In this document: one piece after another, positions 25,640 to 34,500 of the stretch
How the letters are laid out: every line of letters starts with the position of its first letter
Numbering within the stretch: position 1 is the stretch's first letter
From: Hahnella aquatica
Lineage (GTDB): Bacteria; Pseudomonadota; Gammaproteobacteria; Burkholderiales; Burkholderiaceae_A
Assembly: GCA_965194505.1 (NCBI GenBank)
Contig: OZ239144.1
Span: 868,001 to 932,000, forward strand
DNA: 64,000 bases
Direction: 5' to 3'
Translations under genes and position numbers: made by a program
Notes under the pieces: generated by a model
What the model was told of the DNA's origin: nothing
The model's input: only the letters and a program-made list of their open reading frames with translations
Database searches by the model: none

Positions 25640-27052
25640 ATGGCCAGTCCCGCAGATGTCTTGAAGATGATCAAAGACAACGATGTCAAATTCGTTGATT
25701 TCCGTTTCACGGATACCCGTGGCAAGGAGCAGCACGTGTCGGTTCCCGCCCACACGGTTGGCGACGACAAGTTTGAGTCCGGCCACGCCTTTGACGGATC
25801 ATCGATTGCGGGATGGAAGGGCATTGAGGCATCTGACATGCTCCTCATGCCCGATGCCAGCACGGCCGTGCTCGACCCATTCCGTGAAGAATCCACCCTG
25901 AACATCACATGCGATGTGGTGGAGCCCTCCGATGGCAAAGGCTACGACCTCGACCCCCGATCCATCGCCAAACGCGCAGAGGCCTTCCTGAAGGCCTCTG
26001 GTGTGGGCGACACCGCCTACTTTGGCCCCGAGCCAGAGTTCTTCATTTTCGATGGTGTCACCTGGAACGTGGACATGTCCGGCTGCGGCGTGAAGATCAA
26101 ATCCGAGGAGGCCAGCTGGTCCACCGGCATCGATTACGAAGGCGGCAACCTGGCCCACCGGCCGGCCGTCAAGGGCGGCTACTTCCCCGTGCCGCCCGTT
26201 GACTCCTACCAGGACATTCGCTCCGAGATGTGCCTCATTCTTGAGCAGATGGGTGTTCCCGTGGAGGTGCATCACCACGAGGTGGCGGGCGCCGGCCAGT
26301 GCGAGATTGGCACCCGGTTCTCCACGCTCACGCAGCGCGCCGACTGGACTCAAATCCTCAAGTACGTGGTCATGAATGTGGCAGCCAGCTATGGCAAGAC
26401 AGCCACCTTCATGCCCAAGCCCGTGGTGGGCGACAACGGGTCCGGCATGCACGTGCACCAGTCCATCTGGAAGGGTGGAGAGAACCTGTTTGCGGGCAAT
26501 GGCTACGCGGGACTGTCTGAGTTCGCACTCTTTTACATCGGCGGCATCATCAAGCACGCCCGTGCGCTCAATGCCATCACCAACCCGGGCACCAACAGCT
26601 ACAAGCGCCTTGTGCCAGGCTTTGAGGCCCCGGTGAAGCTGGCCTACTCGGCGCGCAACCGGTCTGCATCCATTCGTATTCCGTATGTGGCCAGCCCCAA
26701 GGGCCGTCGCATCGAGGTTCGCTTCCCAGATCCCACGGCAAACCCCTACCTGGCCTTCTCGGCCATGATGATGGCCGGTCTCGATGGCGTGATGAACAAG
26801 ATTCATCCGGGCGAGGCCGCAGACAAGAACCTGTACGATCTGCCGCCCGAGGAAGACAAGAAGATTCCGACGGTCTGCTCATCGCTCGACATGGCCTTGG
26901 ATCATCTGGACAAGGACCGCGAGTTCCTCACCAAGGGTGGTGTGTTCAGCGACGCAATGATCGATGCGTACATTGGCCTGAAGATGGAAGAGGTGACACG
27001 GTTCCGGATGACCACCCATCCGGTCGAGTTCGACATGTACTACTCGCTCTGA
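25640..27052 (+). CDS. glnA: Glutamine synthetase type I
   Basis: 470 residues, the length of GSI-beta enzymes. Condenses ammonia with glutamate using ATP. The start MASPADVLKMIKDNDVKFVD has GGAG at 25627-25630. Motifs: DGSSIAGWKGIEASDM, EPEFFIFD, the ATP loop KPVVGDNGSGMHVHQS and NPGTNSYKRLVPG. Tyr399 in NLYDLPPEE is the residue adenylylated for activity control in the beta subclass. It is preceded by a sigma-54 promoter and two NtrC sites and followed by ntrB and ntrC. Confidence 0.98.
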   Translation: MASPADVLKMIKDNDVKFVDFRFTDTRGKEQHVSVPAHTVGDDKFESGHAFDGSSIAGWKGIEASDMLLMPDASTAVLDPFREESTLNITCDVVEPSDGKGYDLDPRSIAKRAEAFLKASGVGDTAYFGPEPEFFIFDGVTWNVDMSGCGVKIKSEEASWSTGIDYEGGNLAHRPAVKGGYFPVPPVDSYQDIRSEMCLILEQMGVPVEVHHHEVAGAGQCEIGTRFSTLTQRADWTQILKYVVMNVAASYGKTATFMPKPVVGDNGSGMHVHQSIWKGGENLFAGNGYAGLSEFALFYIGGIIKHARALNAITNPGTNSYKRLVPGFEAPVKLAYSARNRSASIRIPYVASPKGRRIEVRFPDPTANPYLAFSAMMMAGLDGVMNKIHPGEAADKNLYDLPPEEDKKIPTVCSSLDMALDHLDKDREFLTKGGVFSDAMIDAYIGLKMEEVTRFRMTTHPVEFDMYYSL

Positions 27053-27087
27053 CACAGACGCATCCACTCGACCTGCTCAGCACAGCC

Positions 27088-28143
27088 GTGTTGTTGATCG
27101 ACAACTGCGGCTGTGTCTGCCACGCCAACCTGGTGGCAGAGGGTCTGCTGGGGCAGTCCGCCCAGCAGCTCCAGGGGCAGAACCTCTCGGACCTCCTGGC
27201 CTCGCCAGACGACCTCTCAGCCCTCTGGTCGGAGGCTTCGGAGGGCAGTGTGGTGGTGCGGCGGCTCCAGGCCCGCTGGTATGTGAGTGGTGCCACCGAG
27301 GGCCGCAGCGAGCGACTGCTCGACACGGCCGTGATGGTGCTCGAAGACCCAGGCCTTTCGGTGTCGGTCGAGCTGCGTGAACCGGATGCCTTTCAACGGA
27401 TTGGTCGGGAGGAACGGCAGGCTGCCCTGATGCAAATGAACCAGTCTCTCTTGCGAAACCTCGGCCATGAGGTGAAGAACCCCCTGGGCGGCATTCGGGG
27501 TGCAGCACAGCTCCTCGATGCGGAGCTGCCCACGCGCGAGCTCAAGGAATACACCCAGATCATCATCAAGGAGTCTGACCGCCTGCAGTCGCTGGTCGAC
27601 CGCATGCTTGCGCCCGTGCGGCGCAGCCTCACGCGTCGTGATGTGAATGTCCATGAGGTCTTGGAGCGGGTGCGCACCTTGGTCCTCTCGGAATTCTCGG
27701 CGGGGCTGGAGATTCGGCGCGACTACGACATCAGCCTTCCCGATGTCTCTGCCGACCTTGAGCAGTTGATTCAGACCGTGCTCAACATCGTGCGAAATGC
27801 GGCGCAGGCCATTCAAGGTCAGCCCCCTGCTGGTGCATCTGCACCAGGTTGCATCACGCTCAAGACCCGTGCGGCCCGTCAGGTCACGCTGCATCGTCAG
27901 CGTTATCGGCTCGCGGTCCTGCTGAGCATCACTGACAACGGCCCTGGCATCCCCGAGGCCATTCGAGATGAGATTTTTTATCCATTGGTGTCTGGAAATC
28001 CGCAAGGCCATGGTCTTGGTCTGACTCTTGCTCAGACCATTGTGCATCAGCATGGCGGCACCATTGAATGTCAGACCGGGTCAGCCGGAACAACCTTCGA
28101 GATCTGCCTGCCCGTTGGTGAGCCACAGGGGAGAGGGGCATGA
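27088..28143 (+). CDS. glnL: Nitrogen regulation sensor kinase NtrB (GlnL)
   Basis: 351 residues from the first conventional start (GTG). Cytoplasmic PAS domain (about 1-110), histidine box LGHEVKNPLGGIRGA with His127, N-box NIVRNAAQAI, and G-boxes DNGPGIPE and GHGLGLTLAQ. It phosphorylates NtrC when nitrogen is short and is switched to phosphatase by PII. The in-frame residues just upstream, DLLSTAVLLID overlapping the GTG, look like the true NtrB N-terminus, yet no ATG, GTG or TTG lies there; a CTG at 27049 overlapping the glnA stop could be the real start. It overlaps ntrC by 4 nt. Confidence 0.93.
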   Translation: MLLIDNCGCVCHANLVAEGLLGQSAQQLQGQNLSDLLASPDDLSALWSEASEGSVVVRRLQARWYVSGATEGRSERLLDTAVMVLEDPGLSVSVELREPDAFQRIGREERQAALMQMNQSLLRNLGHEVKNPLGGIRGAAQLLDAELPTRELKEYTQIIIKESDRLQSLVDRMLAPVRRSLTRRDVNVHEVLERVRTLVLSEFSAGLEIRRDYDISLPDVSADLEQLIQTVLNIVRNAAQAIQGQPPAGASAPGCITLKTRAARQVTLHRQRYRLAVLLSITDNGPGIPEAIRDEIFYPLVSGNPQGHGLGLTLAQTIVHQHGGTIECQTGSAGTTFEICLPVGEPQGRGA

Positions 28144-29711
28144 AGCCAGTCTGGATCGTAGACGACGACGCATCGATTCGATGGGTCTTGGAGAAGGCGC
28201 TTCGCAAGGCCGAGATTCCCTGCCGGCTGTTTGAGAATGCGGGCGATGTCATGCGTGCCTTGCCCACCGAGACACCTCAGGTGCTGGTCTCCGACATCCG
28301 AATGCCGGGTGATTCAGGCCTGGCCTTGCTCGAGCGTGTGAAGGAGCGCCATCCTGAACTCCCCGTGATCATCATGACCGGGTTCTCCGACCTCGACAGC
28401 GCTGTGTCCGCCTTTCAAGGGGGGGCCTTCGAGTACCTTACCAAGCCCTTCGACATCGACGATGCCACTGCACTCATACGGCGTGCCATCCGGGAGTCTC
28501 GCCCCAATGGGGCCAGTGCGGCAGGCGGCGTTGAGCCACAGTTGGAGATGCTGGGCCAGGCGCCCGCCATGCAGGAGGTCTTTCGCGCCATCGGTCGGCT
28601 CTCTCAGTCATCGGCCACCGTGCTCATCACAGGTGAGTCTGGCACGGGCAAGGAGTTGGTGGCCAACGCCCTGCATCGGCACAGCCCCCGGGCGGACATG
28701 CCGTTCGTCGCCCTCAACACGGCAGCCATCCCGCACGACCTCTTGGAGTCGGAGCTCTTCGGCCATGAGCGAGGCTCCTTCACCGGTGCTCAGGCACAGC
28801 GGCGCGGCCGCTTCGAGCAGGCCGAGGGCGGGACGCTGTTCTTGGATGAAATTGGTGACATGCCGCTCGACCTTCAGACGCGGCTGCTCCGCGTGCTGTC
28901 GGATGGCCACTTCTACCGCGTGGGTGGCCATCAGCCGCTCAAGGCAAATGTTCGAGTCATTGCAGCCACGCATCAGAACCTGGAGCAACGGGTGGCCGAG
29001 GGACGCTTCCGGGAAGACCTCTTCCATCGGCTCCATGTCATTCGTCTTCGGCTGCCGCCCTTGCGGGAACGGCGGGAGGACATACCGGAGCTGGTGAAGT
29101 TCTTCTTGTCCCGTTCATCAAAGACCTTGGGTGTGGAGGTGAAACAACTGTCCCCCGAGGCCATGGCCGTCATTGCAGCGCAGCCCTTCCCGGGCAATGT
29201 GCGCCAGCTCGAAAACCTGTGTCATTGGCTCTCGGTCATGGCGCCGAGCCAGTGGGTGGAGTCCCAAGACCTGCCCCCCGACATGCAGTCCCGCCTGCCA
29301 TCGGCCCACGATGCCTCTGCGGATCCATCGGGCGCAGCATCCGTCAATTCACTGCCGAGCATCGGTCCATCCGAGGGTTCGGCCCTCGCCGCTGCGGCTC
29401 AGGCAGATGCCAGTGGGGCGGGCGGGCCGTCGCATTCCGACTGGGCGGTCCGTTTGGCAGAGCTCGTCTCAGCATCGTTGGTGGCCACGCCTCAGACAGA
29501 TTCGTCTTCAGATGGGCGAATGGCCGACTGGTCCCGCACCTTTGAGCGGGTGGTTTTTGGAACGGCCTTGGCGCACACCAGAGGCCGTCGGATGGAGGCT
29601 GCCCAGCTTCTGGGCGTGGGGCGAAACACCATCACCCGCAAGATTCAAGAACTCGGCCTTGAAGAGGCGGCCGAGTCCGATCACGTGCTCGGTGGCCGCG
29701 CGAGCAAGTAG
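28140..29711 (+). CDS. glnG: Nitrogen response regulator NtrC (sigma-54 activator)
   Basis: 523 residues. Receiver domain with phospho-acceptor Asp52 in SDIRMPG; AAA+ domain with Walker A GESGTGKE (165-172), the sigma-54 contact loop GSFTGA (212-217) and Walker B TLFLDEIGD (232-240); C-terminal Fis-type helix-turn-helix (about 490-515) in AAQLLGVGRNTITRKI. The contact loop differs from the usual GAFTGA by Ala to Ser. A Ser/Ala-rich linker of about 80 residues (about 385-465) separates the AAA+ domain from the DNA-binding domain and is longer than in E. coli (469 residues in total). It should bind the two sites upstream of glnA. Confidence 0.96.
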   Translation: MKPVWIVDDDASIRWVLEKALRKAEIPCRLFENAGDVMRALPTETPQVLVSDIRMPGDSGLALLERVKERHPELPVIIMTGFSDLDSAVSAFQGGAFEYLTKPFDIDDATALIRRAIRESRPNGASAAGGVEPQLEMLGQAPAMQEVFRAIGRLSQSSATVLITGESGTGKELVANALHRHSPRADMPFVALNTAAIPHDLLESELFGHERGSFTGAQAQRRGRFEQAEGGTLFLDEIGDMPLDLQTRLLRVLSDGHFYRVGGHQPLKANVRVIAATHQNLEQRVAEGRFREDLFHRLHVIRLRLPPLRERREDIPELVKFFLSRSSKTLGVEVKQLSPEAMAVIAAQPFPGNVRQLENLCHWLSVMAPSQWVESQDLPPDMQSRLPSAHDASADPSGAASVNSLPSIGPSEGSALAAAAQADASGAGGPSHSDWAVRLAELVSASLVATPQTDSSSDGRMADWSRTFERVVFGTALAHTRGRRMEAAQLLGVGRNTITRKIQELGLEEAAESDHVLGGRASK

Positions 29712-29747
29712 GTCACCGCGCCGGCCAGCCCCGTGCCCGACAGCGTC

Positions 29748-30581
29748 TCAGGCGATGTCGGCCCAGACCGGTGCGTGGTCGGAGGGCTGCTCAAGACCGC
29801 GGGGGAGCTTGTCGACCCCCGATGCGTGGCATGGGCCGAATGCCTGCTCGCTCAGGAGGATGTGATCGATGCGCAGGCCCAGGTTGCGCCGAAAGCCGGC
29901 CTGTCGGTAATCCCACCAACTGAAGAGAGACGCCTCATGGGGAGCGAGGGCGCGGAGTGTGTCGGTCAGTCCGAGCTTGATCAGCCGACCAAAGGCGTCC
30001 CGCTCTGGCGTCGAGCAGAGGATCTTCTCGCGCCAGGCCGCTGGGTCGTGCACGTCAAGGTCGCCTGGGGCGATGTTGAAGTCGCCGACCAAGGCCAGGC
30101 GGGGGTGTGCAGCCAACTCCTCTTGAAGCCGGGCCTCCAGCGCGTCCAGCCAGGCGAGCTTGTAGCGGTATTTATCTGAACCGACCTCAGACCCATTGGG
30201 CACATAGACACAGATGAATCGCATGTCCAGGCCGGTGCTGGCGTCTTTCGCGGTGAGGGCCGTCAGTCGTCGCTGATCATCAGGAAGCCGTGTGTCGTGG
30301 TGTGCCACGTCGACGATGTCACTGAATCGCGCTTGTCTGGCCAGAATGGCCACGCCGTTGTAGGTGGGCTGCCCGGTGTAATGAACCGCATAGCCAGCCG
30401 CCTCGATCTCAGCCCGGGGAAATTTTTCATCGATGAGCTTGGTCTCCTGAAGGCCAAGGAGGTCCGGCTGTGCGGCGGCCAGCCAGTCGAGCACGTGTGG
30501 CAGTCGAACCCGCAGGGAGTTGACGTTCCAACTCGCCACGCGAAGGGCGCCATTGCTTGGGGGGCTGGGGCTGGCGCTCAA
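29748..30581 (-). CDS. xth: Exodeoxyribonuclease III
   Basis: 277 residues. AP endonuclease and 3'-phosphatase of base-excision repair. Motifs: VASWNVNSLRVRLPHVLDWL, LGLQETKLIDEKFP, VYVPNGSEVGSDKYRYKLAWL, LVGDFNIAPGDLDVHDP, and the C-terminal LRIDHILLS and PSDHAPVWADI with the catalytic Asp-His. Last gene of folD-prlC-queC-xth; it overlaps queC by 4 nt. Convergent with ntrC. Confidence 0.96.
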   Translation of the reverse strand: MSASPSPPSNGALRVASWNVNSLRVRLPHVLDWLAAAQPDLLGLQETKLIDEKFPRAEIEAAGYAVHYTGQPTYNGVAILARQARFSDIVDVAHHDTRLPDDQRRLTALTAKDASTGLDMRFICVYVPNGSEVGSDKYRYKLAWLDALEARLQEELAAHPRLALVGDFNIAPGDLDVHDPAAWREKILCSTPERDAFGRLIKLGLTDTLRALAPHEASLFSWWDYRQAGFRRNLGLRIDHILLSEQAFGPCHASGVDKLPRGLEQPSDHAPVWADIA

Positions 30582-31258
30582 TGGGCGCTCGTCAGGGCTG
30601 CATCGGCCTCGGCAATGCCCTTGGCGCGAAGCAGGCAGGCATCACAGTCACCGCAGGCCTGACCCGTTGCTGTGGGGTCGTAACAGCTGAAGGTCTCTTC
30701 GATGGGAACCCCCAGGGCCCGGGCCTTCTGAACAATCTGCGCCTTGGTGTCGTGCTGCAGTGGAGCATGAATCCGCAGGGGCTCATGGCCCTCAACACCC
30801 GCCCGGGTGGCCAGGTTGGCCATGGCCTCAAAGGCCTCGATGAAGGCGGGTCGGCAGTCGGGGTAGCCGCTGTAATCGAGGGCATTCACGCCGATGAAAA
30901 TGTCCGTTGCACCCAGCACCTCTGCTAGCGCAAGGGCGTTGCTGAGAAAGATGGTGTTTCGGGCAGGCACGTAGGTGATGGGAATGCCCTGGCCCATGTC
31001 GGCCAGGCTGCGGTGCTTGGGCACAGCCATGTCGGCCGTGAGCGCAGAGCCGCCAAATGCCCGCAGGTCGAGTGTCAGGACCCGATGGCTCTGGGCCCCA
31101 AGCCTGGCCGCGATGCTCCTGGCGGCATCGAGTTCAGGGCGCTGGCGTTGGCCGTAATCGAATGACAAGGCATGGCAGGCATAGCCCTCGGCCCGCGCGA
31201 TGGCCAGGCAGGTGGAGGAGTCGAGTCCCCCACTGAGCAAGACCACCGCGGGCTTCAT
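30578..31258 (-). CDS. queC: 7-cyano-7-deazaguanine synthase QueC
   Basis: 226 residues. Converts carboxy-deazaguanine to preQ0 in queuosine synthesis, using ATP and ammonia. The PP-loop SGGLDSS is at 9-15; GVNALDYSGYPDCRPAF is conserved; the zinc cysteines are Cys192, Cys202, Cys205 and Cys208 near the C-terminus. It overlaps both prlC and xth by 4 nt. Other queuosine genes are not in the window. Confidence 0.97.
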   Translation of the reverse strand: MKPAVVLLSGGLDSSTCLAIARAEGYACHALSFDYGQRQRPELDAARSIAARLGAQSHRVLTLDLRAFGGSALTADMAVPKHRSLADMGQGIPITYVPARNTIFLSNALALAEVLGATDIFIGVNALDYSGYPDCRPAFIEAFEAMANLATRAGVEGHEPLRIHAPLQHDTKAQIVQKARALGVPIEETFSCYDPTATGQACGDCDACLLRAKGIAEADAALTSAH

Positions 31259-33324
31259 GCGGCTTCGGCCAGTCCGTTGTGCCTGAGCAGTGGGTCGATG
31301 GAGGGCGCACGGCCCCGAAAGGACTCAAAGGAGACCAGCGCCGGGCGGGAGCCACCGCGGGAGAGCACCTCATCCAAGAAGCGTTGGCCGACATCGGAGT
31401 AGGCCGATGGCCCGGCCTCTTCAAAGGCGGCATAGGCATCGGCCGACAGCACCTCTGCCCACTTGTAGCTGTAGTAGCCCGCCGCGTAGCCACCCGCAAA
31501 GATGTGGCCAAAGCTCTGAGCAAACCGATTGAAGGCCGGTGGCCGAATCACAGCCACCTGATCGCGAACCTCGTGGAGAACCGCCTGGATGTCCTGACCC
31601 ACCGCATTGGCATCCTGGTCGGCAGCGGTGACCAGTTCGTGGTGGATGCGAATGTCGAAGAGAGAAAACTCGATCTGACGAATCGTGAAGAGGCCACTCT
31701 GAAAGTTCTTGGCCGCCTTCATTTTTTCATAGAGCGTTCGCGGCAGTGGTGCCTGTGTCTCGATGTGGCGGGTCATGCCCTGCAAGGTCTCCCACTCCCA
31801 GCAGAAGTTCTCCATGAACTGGCTGGGCAGTTCAACGGCATCCCATTCAACGCCATTGATGCCGGAGACCTCCAGTTCATCGACCTGGGTGAGCAGGTGG
31901 TGGAGCCCGTGGCCGAACTCATGAAAGAGTGTGATCACGTCATCGTGAGTGAGCGTGCTCGGCCGGTCGCCCACCGGGGATGCAAAGTTGCAGGTCAGCA
32001 GGGCCACAGGCGTTTGAACGTCTTGCCCAAGGCGGCGGCGGCCTCTCGCATCGTCCATCCAGGCACCGCCGCGCTTTGTGCTTCGGGCATAGAGGTCGAG
32101 GTAGAGGTGGCCAATCGTGCTGCCTGCGCGACGCACCGCGAAGGCTTGAACGTCTGGATGCCAGGCCGCTGAGGGCTGCTCCTTGGGCATGGCCTCGATC
32201 GAGACGCCAAAGAGTTTGCGGACCACGCCGAAGAGACCATCGAGAACGGCCGGCAGCGGGAAGTACTGCCGCACCTCGTCCTCACTGAAGAGGTATCGTG
32301 CCTGCCGCAGCTGCTCGCTGGCATAGGCAATGTCCCAGCCCTCCAGGGCATGGAGCCCAAGGGTCTCTTTCGCAAAGGCTTTTAGGTCCGCAAGGTCGCG
32401 CTCCGCGCTGGGCCTTGCCTTCTGCGCGAGTGCCTGAAGAAAGGCAGTGACCTCACCCGGAGAGGAGGCCATCTTGGAGGCCAATGACGTCTCTGCAGCC
32501 GATCCGAACCCGAGCAGCTGGGCCTGTCGCTGACGCAGCGACAGAATCTCGCCCATGATCGGCGTGTTGTCATGCGTGGGGCCCTCTTCGGCGATCTCGG
32601 ATGCGCGGGTTGCATGCTTTCGGTAGATCGCCTCGCGAAGGCCGCGATGCCTGGCAAACTGCAGCACGGGCAGCAGGCTTGGCTGCTGCAGTGTAAAGAC
32701 ATGGCCCTCCAGCCGGCGTTGCTTGGCCTCCTCGCGTGCTGCGGCCAGGGCATGTTCCGGGATGCCATCTAGCTCGGCTGGATCGGTGACATGAACAAAG
32801 CTGGCGTTCGTGCTGTCGAGCAGTTGCTCGGAGAAGGTCTGCGAGAGCTGAGCGAGCCGGGCGGTCTGTTCGGCGAAGGTTCGCTGCTGTTCGTTCGCGA
32901 GCTCTGCGCCACCAAGACGGAAGTCCCTGAGGCTATTGGAGAGGGCCTGCTGACGGGCTGGGTCGGCGAGCACGTCGGCCGCGCTGGCCAGTGCCTTCAT
33001 CTTCTCAAAGAGACGCCTGTCTTGGGCCAGGCTCGACCAGAACGCCGTGACGACCTCGAGTTTGCTGTTGGTGAGGTCTCGCCACTCAGGGCTGTCCATC
33101 ACCCCGCCCATGTGGTGAACCGCAGACCATGTTCGGCCGAGGGCCTCGGTGGCCGTGGTGAGCGGTGCCATCACGGCATCCCAGGTGGCGGGCGTGTCGG
33201 GGGCCACCACGGCCTCGAGCACCGAATGGGCCGCAGCAATGAGCTCATCAATCTCTGGGCCAAGGGTCTTGGGATCAAGGCCGTCGTAACGGGGAAGGCC
33301 GCTTCGGGCAAGGAGTGCGTTCAT
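31255..33324 (-). CDS. prlC: Oligopeptidase A (M3 metallopeptidase)
   Basis: 689 residues. Zinc peptidase that degrades short peptides and cleaved signal peptides. The zinc motif HEFGH is at 468-472, followed by the distal Glu region GVEWDAVELPSQFMENFCWE; the C-terminal FSYKWAEVLSADAY-type segment (GYYSYKWAEVLSADAYAAFE) is the M3A hallmark. It overlaps folD and queC by 4 nt each. Confidence 0.96.
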   Translation of the reverse strand: MNALLARSGLPRYDGLDPKTLGPEIDELIAAAHSVLEAVVAPDTPATWDAVMAPLTTATEALGRTWSAVHHMGGVMDSPEWRDLTNSKLEVVTAFWSSLAQDRRLFEKMKALASAADVLADPARQQALSNSLRDFRLGGAELANEQQRTFAEQTARLAQLSQTFSEQLLDSTNASFVHVTDPAELDGIPEHALAAAREEAKQRRLEGHVFTLQQPSLLPVLQFARHRGLREAIYRKHATRASEIAEEGPTHDNTPIMGEILSLRQRQAQLLGFGSAAETSLASKMASSPGEVTAFLQALAQKARPSAERDLADLKAFAKETLGLHALEGWDIAYASEQLRQARYLFSEDEVRQYFPLPAVLDGLFGVVRKLFGVSIEAMPKEQPSAAWHPDVQAFAVRRAGSTIGHLYLDLYARSTKRGGAWMDDARGRRRLGQDVQTPVALLTCNFASPVGDRPSTLTHDDVITLFHEFGHGLHHLLTQVDELEVSGINGVEWDAVELPSQFMENFCWEWETLQGMTRHIETQAPLPRTLYEKMKAAKNFQSGLFTIRQIEFSLFDIRIHHELVTAADQDANAVGQDIQAVLHEVRDQVAVIRPPAFNRFAQSFGHIFAGGYAAGYYSYKWAEVLSADAYAAFEEAGPSAYSDVGQRFLDEVLSRGGSRPALVSFESFRGRAPSIDPLLRHNGLAEAA

Positions 33325-34175
33325 GTCAGTTTTCTTTCTGCAGATTCCATGGTGTTGACGAGAAGCATGGCAATGGTCATGGGTCCTACGCCACCCGGCA
33401 CGGGCGTGATGGCCGAGGCCACCGAGGAGACCGCCTCGGTGTCGACATCGCCTGCGAGCCGGCCGTCGTCGAGCCGATTGATGCCGACATCGATGACCAC
33501 GGCCCCGGGCTTGACCATGTCAGCGGTGACTAGATGGGGGCGTCCCACGGCGGCCACAAGGATGTCCGCCCGACGCGTATGGTCTGCGAGGCTGCGGGTC
33601 TTGCTGTTACACAGGGTGACCGTGGCGCCGGCCTGCAGCAGCAGCATGGCCATGGGCTTTCCCACAATGTTGCTCGCCCCAAGAATCACGGCCTCCGCAC
33701 CCCGGATGCTGACCTTGGCCTCCTCGAGGAGTTTCATCACACCGTAGGGCGTGCAGGGCCGAAAGAGTGGCTCACCGATCATCAGTGCGCCGGCGTTGGC
33801 CACATGGAATCCATCGACGTCCTTCTCGGCCGCGATGGCCTCGATCACCCGGTGGGCGTTGATCTGTGGAGGCAACGGAAGTTGAACCAGAATGCCGTCG
33901 ACCCGGTCGTCTTGGTTGAGGCGGGCGATGGTCTCCAGCAGCGTGGCCTCCGAGCAGTCCTGGGCCAGCGCAATCTTTTCCGAGCGAAAGCCGGCCTCGT
34001 CGCAGGCCTTCACCTTGTTGCGGACATAGACGGCCGAGGCCGGGTTGTCGCCGACCACGACCACGGTGAGACCGGGTGGCCGACCCAGACGGGCCTCGAA
34101 TGTTTTGGCGCGCTGGGCCACGGCGGCCCTGGTTTTGGCGGCAAGCGCGATGCCGTCGATTCGAAGTGCAGTCAT
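33321..34175 (-). CDS. folD: Bifunctional methylene-THF dehydrogenase/cyclohydrolase
   Basis: 284 residues. Interconverts 5,10-methylene-, methenyl- and 10-formyl-tetrahydrofolate. Motifs: VVVVGDNPASAVYVRNKVKAC with the catalytic Lys, DGILVQLPLPPQI, CTPYGVMKLL, GASNIVGKPMAMLLL, and the C-terminal DVDTEAVSSVASAITPVPGGVGPMT (quoted in parts: TPVPGGVGPMT). First gene of the minus-strand run folD-prlC-queC-xth. Its upstream region also holds the divergent promoter for tRNA-Ala and tRNA-Glu. Confidence 0.97.
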   Translation of the reverse strand: MTALRIDGIALAAKTRAAVAQRAKTFEARLGRPPGLTVVVVGDNPASAVYVRNKVKACDEAGFRSEKIALAQDCSEATLLETIARLNQDDRVDGILVQLPLPPQINAHRVIEAIAAEKDVDGFHVANAGALMIGEPLFRPCTPYGVMKLLEEAKVSIRGAEAVILGASNIVGKPMAMLLLQAGATVTLCNSKTRSLADHTRRADILVAAVGRPHLVTADMVKPGAVVIDVGINRLDDGRLAGDVDTEAVSSVASAITPVPGGVGPMTIAMLLVNTMESAERKLT

Positions 34176-34218
34176 GGTGAATCGATGCTAGCACGCGTGT
34201 TTGCCTCATTGCCGCGGC

Positions 34219-34247
34219 TGGACAAAGACCCCGACTTCGACTAGCAT
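34219..34247 (+). promoter_or_regulatory. Candidate sigma-70 promoter for tRNA-Ala/tRNA-Glu
   Basis: TGGACA (34219-34224) and TAGCAT (34242-34247) are separated by 17 bp, each one or two bases off consensus. Predicted start near 34254, about 12 bp before tRNA-Ala, with a GC-rich discriminator (GCGCG) typical of stringently controlled stable-RNA promoters. Confidence 0.6.
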
Positions 34248-34265
34248 GCGCGTTTTGCCAGACAC

Positions 34266-34341
<76 letters not shown>

Positions 34342-34373
34342 ATCTCTGGTAACTTGTTTCTGTGCAGCGCCGG

Positions 34374-34449
34374 GTCCCCTTCGTCTAGAGGCCTAGGACA
34401 TCACCCTTTCACGGTGAGTACAGGGGTTCGAATCCCCTAGGGGACGCCA
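34374..34449 (+). tRNA. tRNA-Glu (anticodon TTC)
   Basis: Acceptor GTCCCCT (34374-34380) pairs with AGGGGAC (34439-34445), discriminator G, encoded CCA (34447-34449). The anticodon loop CTTTCAC gives TTC. T-arm GGTTCGAATCC is standard. Confidence 0.97.
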
Positions 34450-34500
34450 TCCATCGCCACCGATGGATCCACCGTCACCGGCGCTTGTCATACTTACACC

